A stretch of DNA of 64,000 bases, taken from assembly GCA_036172665.1 (NCBI GenBank), contig CM069871.1:2790001-2854000 (forward strand), read 5' to 3'. Position 1 is the first letter of the stretch, and each line of letters opens with the position of its first letter. The notes beneath the pieces were generated by a model. That model saw only the letters and a list, made by a program, of their open reading frames with translations, was not told the DNA's origin and made no database searches. Made by a program: the position numbers and the translations under genes. This document shows, piece after piece, positions 45,626-55,804 of the stretch. This DNA comes from Prosopocoilus inquinatus (lineage: Eukaryota > Arthropoda > Insecta > Coleoptera > Lucanidae).

Positions 45626-48070
45626 TTACAATTTACTTACAATTTTCATCGATCAATGAATAGTCAGTGCTACCAACTCCTCAGTGTTTCCAACCCACTA
45701 ACTTTGCTTCAATCATGTAATCAATATGCCACGTGGTCTTACGTGTTCGAAACAATAGATATTTTCTACATTAAGTTGTATATCTGTCTAACCCTACGCT
45801 GAACGCAAGAGTTGTGATAAATTTCCTGGAGGTTCAAGAATACCAACGCACGCTATCAACGCATACCAACATTATTAGTGTATAAAAAAATAGGTACACA
45901 TAATCTATGAAGGATGCGGAATTTTCTATTTTCAGTTTTTGTTTGTTTGGTTTGAATTTGCATTATAAACATGAAAAGGCAATCTTGTTTTTTGAAATTC
46001 ATTTTCGCCGACTTATTTCATTTGCATTTCGGCGCTTACTCGTTATTCTAATGTCTACTTTCTTGAATAATGCATGTATATTTGTTATTTGCAGTTTTAA
46101 TTTTGTTTCTATTGATTTTTGACCTCGACTGTTTTAGTTGTTTAACAACAGCCTGGAGTTCATTAACCAGTCGTCATCACCAAAGTCAGGTGGTCAATAA
46201 AAAGATACTAAAAAAATAGTAATATTTTGCAAACACTGTATTAATAATTACCACAATTTTTTTAATTTTTTCCAGAAATAAAAGAACAAACTTTTATATA
46301 AAATAGACTTTAAATCAACAATATATAGAATACTGTTTTTCGATCTTCCCTTTTCTTTTCTTTTCTTTGCCAAACGTTTACAATCTCTCTTCGTCATCAA
46401 CGCTGTGATGAAGATTTTACCGGATTTTCTTTTCTGATTTGTTTCTCTTGTGCTCCTCTATTAAATATTAAAATTTGTTTTTTCCTCTATTTTCTTCAAT
46501 CCAGTGACAGCGCTTTTATTTGTTTAACTGATTAAACTTTGGAACCTTCGTTTGGTTTTGGTTTACTTTTATTTTTTTAATTCCTTGCTCTTCTGTGTTT
46601 TCTTTTCATTGAGTAGTGGCGCTTTCATTTTCGTCACAGATTTAAAGAAGACGGGCGTCATTTGATTGGTCTTTACAACCTTCAATTGATTTTATGATCT
46701 CTTTATTTTTTCATTTCTTGCTTTTCTCTGTTTTATTTTTATTGAGTGGTGGCGCTCTAATTTTCGTCGTAGGTTTAAAGAAAACGGTCTTTACAACCGT
46801 CAATTGTTTCTAGCTTATTTTACTTTACAATCCCTTTATTTTATTTTATTTTTACTTCTTGCGTTTCTTTTAAATCTTGGTAAAAACTTGTAAAACTAAG
46901 AATAAGTCGTCAAAGCGATATGAATAATGACAACCGAAGATTTTATTAATCTCTAAATATTAAAGATTAAAGTCGAAGATGAAATAAACTCAAATTGAAT
47001 AAATGAGAAAGAAAAAAATAAAACAACAAAAGTCAATCCAATTGATAATTAAAAAATAAACAAAAATCGTATCAAATAAAATCAAACGAATAAAAAAAAA
47101 CAGGAAACAAAATGTTAAATGTTAAATGTTAAAGGAAAAATATAATTGAAAAGTAAATTAAAATCGCGTGAAAGAGAAAACAGAAATGGGGATCGATCGA
47201 AGGATTGAAAATGTAAAATAAATAAAATTCAAATCGAGTAAACAAAACAAGAAACAAAAGACGATCAACTGATAAACAAAAAATCAAATCAAATCTCCTC
47301 AAAGAGAAAATAAAAATGGCGATCGATCGATCAAGGTATCAAAATGTAAAATAAACTCAAATCGAGTAAATAAAAGGAAAAAAAAACAAAATTTTTATTT
47401 TATCGATTCATCTTTCATTCAACACGATTTTATTTTTTAATTATTAAAAAATAAAAAAATAATTATTGAAAAATAAAAAAGAAATAATTTTAAAATTAAA
47501 ATTGATAAAATAAAAAATAAAAATAAATTAAATGAAATCGAATCAAAAATAAAAATAAATTAAATTAAATCGCATAAAAGAAAAAGGTAAGGGTCGATCA
47601 ATTAATTATACAGTGTGGAGCAGTGGAAAAAGTCGATCATTAAAAAAATTAACGCTCGCCCGGACATTTTGCAAACACCCTGTAGTATTAAAAATAGCAT
47701 CCGGAAACGACAAAAAATTAGACGTGTCCGAAGGTCTTCTAAGAAAATTGATCGCCCGGTTCGGCCGCCCACTAAGGTGGTTCCCTGAAGGTGTCAATTT
47801 GATTTCATTGTTACGTTTATGACTAGAGCCCGGCTCGATCTGGTAAAAAACACATAAGCGCGAGGTTTTCACCATACATCCTAGAAATCGCCGGCCTACG
47901 GTTATGACTATTGAACTCTTCTCCCTCACCTCTCTTTAAATAAATAAAAAAAGTGTTCCTCTATTTCTAAGGCACATAACAATCATTTACTTGTGGATAA
48001 TTTTTTTTATGTAGGTTTCATATTGTGATGATCTAATGCCTGACGCCAAAGCCGGGGCGTCGTTAGCCTG
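45626..48070. other. intergenic; diverged T-rich then A-rich repeats
   Basis: 46500-46860 has two or three T-rich units of about 130 bp (GTGGCGCTTTCATTTTCGTC). 46940-47560 has A-rich units with GGCGATCGATCGA and AAATCGAGTAAA. 47600-47940 is a GC-richer segment starting CAGTGTGGAGCAGTGG that I cannot assign. No gene supported. Confidence 0.4.
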
Positions 48071-48138
48071 GAAAGTTCGAGGGGAGCCGGAATTTTCTCG
48101 ACGAAGAAATTTCGCGTGACGAGCCGCGGATATAAAAG
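48071..48138 (+). promoter_or_regulatory. heat-shock-type promoter: three HSE dyads + TATAAAAG
   Basis: Three GAANNTTC dyads (GAAAGTTC 48071, GAATTTTC 48090, GAAATTTC 48106, the last preceded by a further GAA) lie 18-60 bases upstream of TATAAAAG at 48131. This is the layout of insect hsp70/hsp-type promoters bound by HSF trimers. The predicted start is near 48161, and an A-rich leader (AGAATAGAACG, GAATTGAAACAG) follows as in hsp transcripts. No ORF follows within several hundred bases, so the gene may be lost, spliced far away, or the promoter may have been carried here. Confidence 0.5.
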
Positions 48139-48658
48139 CGACCGGCGACCGGCGGATGACAGAATAGAACGTCTTAGAATTGAAACAGAACGCTCGGATA
48201 TTACAATAAATTAGTTTTTAAGTTCTGCTTTAAATAAATTAGTTTCATTTAAGTGTAGCGTGTTTTGTATTAAAATAAAAATTAACCGAACACTAAATTC
48301 GTAACAATATTTAATTTTCCCCCTCCAGAAAAGGTTCGATGAGCAGATTTGAAGTTTTTCATACGTTATATCGCTCAAATAATAAATAATAATTGATTGA
48401 TTGTTATAATCCGTCTTTGCAATCAGATAAAACAACAAAAACATTCTCTCTCTGATTCTTTTTATCTATGTAAGTTAGAACACGAAAGTTAATTTGCATT
48501 GTTTGCAATACATTAAGCATTAATGTACGCAAATGTATCACAGTCTGTCTGGGGTAATACCCACCAACTCCAAGGTCAGGAGCTCACAAAAGGCCAAAAA
48601 GAAAAGAAGATCCACAAAAGAGAGCGGATCGAAGGGCGTCTGATTTTGAATTTGAAAT

Positions 48659-48897
48659 CATTTTCTCAGTTTTAAAATTTCTATTGCACAGTTGAGTTGG
48701 CAACCCTGATGAAATTCACCCTGAATGTACTATATAGGGTGTTCAATTTGAAACGGTCACCACTGCCAACTTTTTAATTGTTGAAGTTAGAAATTCGGTT
48801 AAATTGGCAATGATTATCTGTCATCCATAGTAGAATTCTGAGTTTGTAATAAAAGAAAAAAAAAACAATTGCACTGGTAACTGTCAAAATATTTGTA
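48659..48897. repeat. 239-bp direct repeat, left copy (pairs with 50521-50758)
   Basis: Begins CATTTTCTCAGTTT, contains GTTGAGTTGGCAACCCTGAT, AGGGTGTTCAATTTGAAACG and TCCATAGTAGAATTCTGAG, and ends AAAATATTTGTA. Nearly identical to the right copy, so the 1.6-kb satellite between them has an LTR-like frame. Confidence 0.9.
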
Positions 48898-48904
48898 ACA
48901 CCCT

Positions 48905-50512
48905 TTTTTAAATTCTAATTAATCATTTCAGTGTACAGGCTTTTGTTATTTTTTTTTTCCAATGTTTAATTATTTTTTTATCGCGGATTCATTTTTCCTC
49001 GTGCATCGCTCTTTTCTTAATTAATTTTTTTGTTTCTATTTTGTTCATGTTCGTGCGTGCTTCGATTTTTTCAAATCTTTTTCAATTTTTTTATTATGTT
49101 TGAGCTCTTGAGCGTTTTTTCTAAATTCTAATTAATCATTTCAATATTAAGACTTTTGTAATTTTTTTTAAACTTTGTTTTTTAATTTAAATTTTTATTT
49201 ATATTTTCTTCTTGTTCGTGCTTTATACTAACTGCCTTACTGATTAGTTCGTGTATTATGAGATGATCGACGTTCGTCTTTTGTTTTTTTAACAGACTAA
49301 TTTCCGATTATTCTTTTGTTTTTTCTGTTTTTTAGAAAGTCTCACAGGTTTAAGTTTTGTTTATGAGTTTTTTTTTTTTTCTTAATAATATTCACCATTT
49401 TTTTCTCTTTTCTAATGTTCATGTTTTTGTATTAACTGTCTTGTCAAAGTGGCACGCGCTTTATTAATTTTCTTTTAATCTTTTTTAACTTTTTATTGTA
49501 TTGTTTGAGCTCTTGAACTTTAACTTTAAATTCTAATTAATCATTTCAGTGTACAGACTTTTGTTAATTTTTTTTTTCAATGTTTAATTCTTTTTCTATC
49601 GCGGTTTCATTTTATCTCGTGCGTCGCTCTTTTTTTAATTAATTTTTTTGTTTCTATTTTGTTCATGTTCGTGCGTGCTTCGATTTTTTCAAATCTTTTT
49701 CAATTTTTTATTGTGTTTGAGCTCTTGAGCGTTTTTTCTAAATTCTAATTAATCATTTCAATATTAAGACTTTTGTTATTTTTTTTTTAAATTTGTTTTT
49801 TTTAATTTAAATTTTTATTTATATTTTCTTCTTGTTCGTGCTTTATACTAACTGCCTTACTGATTAGTTCTTGTATTATGAGATGATCGACGTTCGTCTT
49901 TTGTTTTTTTTTAACAGATTAATTTGCGATTATTCTTTTGTTTTTTCTGGTTTTTAGAAACTCTCACAGGTTTAAGTTTTGTTTATGAGTTTTTTTTTTT
50001 TTAATAATCATCACCATTTTTTTCTCTTTTCTAATGTTCATGTTTTTGTATTAACTGTCTTGTTAAAGTGGCACGCGCTTTATTAATTTTTTTTTAATCT
50101 TTTTTAACTTTTTATTGTATTGTTTGAGCTCTTGAATTTTAACTTTAAATTCTAATTAATCATTTCAGTGTACAGACTTTTGTTAATTTTTTTTTTCAAT
50201 GTTTAATTCTTTTTCTATCGCGGTTTCATTTTATCTCGTGCGTCGCTCTTTTTTTAATTAATTTTTTTGTTTCTATTTTGTTCATGTTCGTGCGTGCTTC
50301 GATTCTTTTAAATCTTTTTAGATTTTTTATTGTGTTTCAGCTCTTGAGCGTTTTTTTCTAAATTCTAATTAATCATTTCAATATTACGACTTTTGTTATT
50401 TTTTTTTTAAACTTTGATTATTTTTTATCGCCGTTTCATTTTTTCCCGCGCATCGCTGTTTTTTAATTTAAATTTTTATTTATATTTTTTTCTTGTTCAT
50501 GCTTTATAGTAA
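48905..50512. repeat. second block of the 620-bp higher-order array, about 2.6 copies
   Basis: Same unit as 42090-45175 (GATGATCGACGTTCGTC at 49262 and 49881), in the same orientation, about 3.7 kb further on and bracketed by the 239-bp direct repeats. Confidence 0.93.
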
Positions 50513-50520
50513 CTAACTCA

Positions 50521-50758
50521 CATTTTCTCAGTTTCAAAATTTTTATTGCACAGTTGAGTTGGCAACCCTGATGAAATTCACCCTGAATGTACTATATCGG
50601 GTGTTCAATTTGAAACGGTCACCACTGCCAACTTTTTAATTGTTGAAGTTAGAAATTCGGTTAAATTGGCAATGATTATCTGCCATCCATAGTAGAATTC
50701 TGAGTTTGTAATAAAAGAAAAAAAAACAATTGCACTGGTAACTGTCAAAATATTTGTA
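50521..50758. repeat. 238-bp direct repeat, right copy
   Basis: Matches 48659-48897 with only a few substitutions (for example TATATCGGG for TATATAGGG) and a one-base poly-A difference. Confidence 0.9.
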
Positions 50759-50799
50759 CGACTGTACTATTTTTTTTTTTTTAATATCAACATAGTATA

Positions 50800-51270
50800 T
50801 TCGGTAGAAATTTCTTTTCTCTTCACAACGATACCAAACACTTTTAAACTGCTTAGAAAATAATTAAATATTAACAGAAAAACTTTTTCAAATGAGTAGG
50901 CCATGTTCTATACGTGTGTATAAAATCAAGTGGTCTAAGTAATTGACAAATGACATCTATTCTAATGTGCACGTAAATAAATAATAAAACACGCCCACAG
51001 TCCACGTTGTGTTTGCTATTTTTACATCCATTGTTTATTGTAATTAACATAAATGCAAAGGAAATTGCTAATGATGATGCTCTCTTTCATTGTATTTGTT
51101 ATTTACGTGCACATTGGATAGATAGCATTTGTCAATTGCTTAGGCAATTTGATTTCATACGTGAGCATAGTCTACTCGTTTGAACATTTTCTTTTATTAT
51201 TCAGTTATTCAGCAGGCATTTTAAGAAACGTTGGTATCGTTGTAAAAGAAAAGGAAATCTCTATTGCAAC
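50800..51270. mobile_element. fold-back MITE, arms about 190 bp
   Basis: TTTTCTCTTCACAACGATACC at the left is answered by GGTATCGTTGTAAAAGAAAAG at the right. Pairing continues inward through GAGTAGGCCATG/CATAGTCTACTC, GACAAATG/CATTTGTC and AATGTGCACGTAAATAA/TTATTTACGTGCACATT. The arms differ by perhaps 20 percent, so it is old. Confidence 0.75.
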
Positions 51271-51529
51271 TAGCATTGCAATTGTTTTTTTTCTTTTCTC
51301 TTACAATTTCAGAATCGATGGAAATTAGAGAATCTTCGCCAGTTTAATCGACTTTCTCACTTTAAGTACAATAAATAAGTTAGCAATGACGGCCCTTTCA
51401 AATTGAACATCCTGTATAATTTGCGATCCTTTTGTAATTCCATGTAAGGTAATAATCACTGAACGGACCGGAAAAAGTTTCACGGTTTCATATTGCAACG
51501 CAGCGGTGCGATGTTCTTCATAAATTTGT

Positions 51530-51645
51530 TTTGGTTTGCAGTGGAGCTCTTGAGCTGCGCTTCTGCTGATGAAGCCCCAAATGGAGCTGAAACTGCTGTA
51601 CGGAGGGATTCACTGCAATCAAAAACGATTTGCAACAAAATTCTA
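51530..51645. repeat. dispersed repeat: CTGATGA-stem-GAAAC plus CACTGCAATCAAAAACG
   Basis: CTGATGAAGCCCCAAATGGA followed by GCTGAAACTGCTGTACGGAGG and then TCACTGCAATCAAAAACGATTTG. Parts recur at 54976-55032, 55825-55880, 55921-56078 and (inverted) 61547-61600. The 83- and 89-codon frames over it are not supported as genes. Confidence 0.6.
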
Positions 51646-51749
51646 TTAACTTGTAGAATGTGTACGCGACCCAACAGCGCGATTAGCAATAACGAACAAT
51701 TGGCAAGCCAAAGAAGAGAGAGTGCATTCGTGAGAGCGGCATGATTCAC

Positions 51750-53151
51750 AATAATTTGGCGGTTGACTCGATGCCCGGACGCAATGCGTCATGTGACAGA
51801 CGTCTGGCGCAGAAGCGCGTCGTGCTTCTATTTAATTCAAACCAACTAAATTGTGGTTTCTAATTACAAGAAAGGGCTGTTATTATCTTCTGGAATTATA
51901 TCTGTGTTTTTACCCTGACGATATTAGGCTGATTGATTAAAAATCACGTATAAACGTGCATAATCTTTAACGCTTCCGTTTTGATCTACGCGTCAAAACG
52001 AACTGTTGCTGTCTCAAACTGTCTGTTTCAGCCGGAAAACCCTTTCGAATCCGCCGATTGGTAATAATCCAAGTCTAGAGCTCTGATTGGCTGATTTGTT
52101 CAGCGACCATTTCCCTTTCAATTTTCTATCTCTATGCAAATTCCGATTCGACCATCGTTGATTTAAGAATTCTTGCGAAACTGGACAAATTCCGCAATCC
52201 ACGTGCAAATTTAAAGTCTTATTCAGTAATATCTGACTGCAACTCGAGGTGTGTCGTCTGAAATATTCAGTTATGTTACAACAATTATGTACTTTACAAC
52301 TTGCAAAGTGCCTGTCAACCGTAAAGTATCAATCAGTGTAAAGTATTTGATTGGGTTCGTGGAAATCGTAAAACTTTGCGTTACGTAAAATGATAGTGCG
52401 CAGGAGTATAATACACCTATTAGTTTAGTGGACGCTTTCCAATATGCAAATGGAAGGCTGTATGTACACATTTTTTTACATGGTACGTCAAAATTACTGA
52501 CTACGCATTGATGATTCCCTTATGTAATTTGTTAAGCTTCTTATTAATTTTATTTTATTATTTTAATTTATTTTTAAGTCTTCCAACGTTTTTCTTTATG
52601 TGGTCTTAAAACTATTAATTAATCTTTTCCCAAAACTAGGAAATTGTTTTAAAATTTCATACTGCTTTCTATATGTATGTAAAAAATAATAATATATTAC
52701 ATTTATCATAAACAAATTACGCAAACATTTATTTAATAAAATAAAATAAACGAATTATTTCATATTAAGTACTTCAATAAATTTTGACATCACAAATACA
52801 ATAAGTATCGGTTTTTCAATTGCGTAATGTTTAGGGCTATTTTGAGCATAAGTATTCAATGAAATGATTTGTGTAAATATGAATAAGCAAATAAATAGTT
52901 CGGTTGCAATTATTATAATACAATGGAGTACACGGACGTAAAATAATTAAGCTTGATAAATTGCCAGATTATTGTTTTTTATTTATTTATTTTTTTGAGA
53001 ATATAACAACTAAAATAATTACTTAACTTATTTTTCCACAAAAATCAAAAACAAATATTCTCATCATTTTTTTCCAATCGCATGAAATTTCCCCATTTTG
53101 GGGAAGCTTACTTTTTCCCCCCAAAAAAATCACAAAAAAGAGGATTTCTCA
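51750..53151. other. intergenic, no gene supported
   Basis: AT-rich with no tandem structure. The sequence at 53060-53108 (TCTCATCATTTTTTTCCAA, TTTCCCCATTTTGGGGAA) reappears in direct orientation at 55547-55595. Confidence 0.4.
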
Positions 53152-53451
53152 GGCTCCGTGAAGTTAGCCCCCACAATATTAGTTTGTTGACTTACAATTA
53201 CATAGCAATTAGTAATCAATTAGTAATTACTTATGACCAATTTGTAATAATTTGTAAGATCATTGTTAGCGAGAAAAACACAGGTGACTATTTTGGTGCT
53301 AACTTCTCGGGAGCACCCAACTATTTTAATTATTATATTTTTTCGTTACCAGTAATTAGTCAGTTAATTGTAAGTTTTTGTAATCCCGAAAGTGTAATTT
53401 GTAAGTGATCCTTTAACGTTAATTTCAATAATTAATTTTCTGGGTGCTAAC
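53152..53451. repeat. left arm of 300-bp inverted repeat (pairs with 55242-55542)
   Basis: Starts GGCTCCGTGAAGTTAGC and ends GGGTGCTAAC, with internal GTGCTAACTTCTCGGGAGCAC. Arms are nearly identical. GGCTCC...GAAGTTAGC and GCTAACTTC...GGAGCACC look like the ends of one small element present in two opposite copies. Confidence 0.85.
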
Positions 53452-53940
53452 TTCTCGGGAGCACCTTACTTAATGAAATTTAAATATTTATTTTGCCTAA
53501 TATTTAGTAAGCTATTAGTAAGTATTTGTAAGTGAAAAATTATAATTTGTAAGTTCTTCCTTAGTCAAAAAAAAAACTCATGTCTTGACTTAGAACAGAC
53601 GCATTAGCACCACTAAATTTTGTTAACTTTTTGTGTAATACGAAGTAAGATTCCACGCCGTAATCTTTTTGTTCAGTTGTAAAAAACATTTTGTGAAAGG
53701 ATAAAATAAAAATTAGTTTAATTAAAATAATGATTTAATATTTGAATTAAGAAAGGCAACTAGCAAGTTGACAATACCAAGACTTGAAGATTGCGTTCAG
53801 ATGTAAAAGGTAGATTGCAACCTGGGCGTGTAATTGTATCTTCACTCACTACTACTGACATAAATTGCATTTCGTTCATCATTACATTCATTCATTCATC
53901 ATTCATCGTTACGTCATTGCCATGATAACGGGCGAACTTT

Positions 53941-54210
53941 TCTCATCTACAAAATATTTGTAGACACTTATGAAGCAGAAGATATAATATTAAATTCTCT
54001 TCCTCTCGTACTAAATCTAAGTAAAAATTTAATTTTGCGATCAATAATAGGTTTCAACAAACCACTGACAAGAAGTGGAATTGGACACTATTATTGTTTG
54101 TGTAGAAAATTGGACGGCTCCTGGGAAATGTATAATGATATTAAGAAGAAAGTACATACTGTGAAAAGTAACGAAAAACATAACATACCTGCACTTATAT
54201 ACCGGGTGTC
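53941..54210 (+). pseudogene. peptidase C19 (ubiquitin hydrolase)-like C-terminal fragment
   Basis: The open frame from about 53942 reads through ILRSIIGF, GIGHYYCLCRKLDGSWEMY and NDIKKKV, with NIPALIY near the end. This matches the last part of ubiquitin-specific proteases: R-(G/S)-(V/I)-(I/V), GHYxxxxR (with the catalytic His), W-x-x-Y-(D/N)-D, and a terminal hydrophobic-Y strand. The N-terminal Cys-box part is absent nearby, and no start codon or splice acceptor is evident. The frame is cut directly after ALIY by a fold-back element (54198 on). Such a domain also occurs in some transposon-linked proteins, so origin is uncertain. Frame and motifs are seen; enzyme identity is inference from those motifs. 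Confidence 0.5.
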
Positions 54211-54834
54211 CCGCGTCAGGTGCTCACCCTTCTGGAATCTTTATTTATTAATCGATTAACCTGAATTTTGGAGACAATAAATTAAACAAAAAATGGGATT
54301 TTTCGACGTACTGCTAGTCGCCATAGGACTTCCGGTTTCGTTGGATCAACTTTCTTATTTTAAATGAAACACCCTATATATTTTTACACATTTAAAATCT
54401 ACGGATCATTACGAGTCCGAATACATATCAATTGATTTTGTTTTCCATGACAATGAAAAAAAAAACTTATTTATTTTTCAATCTAGAAAGCTATGAATCG
54501 CATTTTTTCAATTTAATGCGATCAAGTGTTTCGAGAAACTCACTCCTTTGATGGTATTTTGATTTTTAACATTTTTACAGTATTGGTCATGGAAACAAAA
54601 ATTATCAATTGATACGTATTCGGACTCGTAATGATCCGTAGATTTTAAATATGTAAAAATATATAGGGTGTTCCATTTAAAATAAGAAAGTTGATATCAC
54701 TTCCGGCGAAATCGGAAGTCCTACGACGACTTGCAGTATGTCGAAAAATCCCATTTTTTGTTTAACCTTAGGTTAATCGATTAATAAATAAAAATTGTAG
54801 AAGGATGAGCACATGGCGCGGGACACTCGGTATA
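54198..54834. mobile_element. fold-back MITE, 255-bp arms, TATACCGGGTG ends
   Basis: TATACCGGGTGTCCCGCG at the left is matched inverted by GGCGCGGGACACTCGGTATA at the right. The arms continue inward through AATGGGATTTTTCGAC, GGACTTCCG, AAACACCCTATATATTTTTAC and TCCGAATAC, leaving a loop of about 120 bp. A TA duplication is likely. Inserted into the C19-like fragment. Confidence 0.85.
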
Positions 54835-55241
54835 CTGTATAATTTTACTTTTTATTATTTTGTTTCTTTTTAATAAATATACTTTTCCTTCTATTATCTC
54901 AATATACCACGTAGATATTACAAAAAAAGAACGTAAATACCTTCGTCTAAAAAAGAATCGTGGAATATAAATCGTTTTTGATCGCAGTACAGAGGTTGCT
55001 CGAGGGTTTTACTGCAATCAAAAAGATTTGTAAGAATTTTTTTTGAAAAAGACAAGTAACTGTAACAAGTATTATCTTTTTTGCTCTATTTAAATTATTT
55101 CATTCATAAATTCAGAAACTGGAAGTTGCAGAATTGTTTACTTTTTTCCGAATACTTTCTAGACGTCTATACTTACTAATGTCTTATTAAATATTAGGCA
55201 GAATAAATATTTAAAGTTCATTAACTAAAGTGCCACCGAGA

Positions 55242-55542
55242 TGTTAACACCCAGAAAATTAATTATTGAAATTAACGTTAAAGGATCACTTACAAATTAC
55301 ACTTTCGGGATTACAAAAACTTACAATTAACTTACTAATTACTGGTAACGAAAAAATATAATAATTAAAATAGTTGGGTGCTCCCGAGAAGTTAGCACCA
55401 AAATAGTCACCTGTGTTTTTCTCGCTAACAATGATCTTACAAATTATTACAAATTGGTCATAAGTAATTACTAATTGATTACTAATTGCTATGTAATTGT
55501 AAGTCAATAAACTAATATTGTGGGGGCCAACTTCACGGAGCC
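55242..55542. repeat. right arm of 300-bp inverted repeat
   Basis: Inverted complement of 53152-53451 with very few differences, ending ACTTCACGGAGCC. The 92-codon minus-strand frame here is the counterpart of the plus-strand frame in the left arm and is not supported as a gene. Confidence 0.85.
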
Positions 55543-55804
55543 GATTTCTCATCATTTTTTCCAAACGCTCGAAATTTCCCCACTTTGGGGAAAATCCCTA
55601 TCTGGTAATAATGCAAAAGGGAGCGACAATAAAAAAAATCCAAGTTAACTAAACGAAAGCAACCATAGCAGAAAAGCTGTACTTATCGATTGTTTCATCG
55701 ATGCTTGGAAAAAGACGGACTAGGGGCCGATTTCATAATAGTATGAAAATTTAATTTATATTAAATATATAACAAATTTAAAGAATAGTTTAAACAGCGT
55801 CGTC

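Noticed and set aside
51480..51749. Overlapping 83- and 89-codon frames on opposite strands
   Set aside because: They cover a dispersed repeat whose core is found elsewhere without an open frame.
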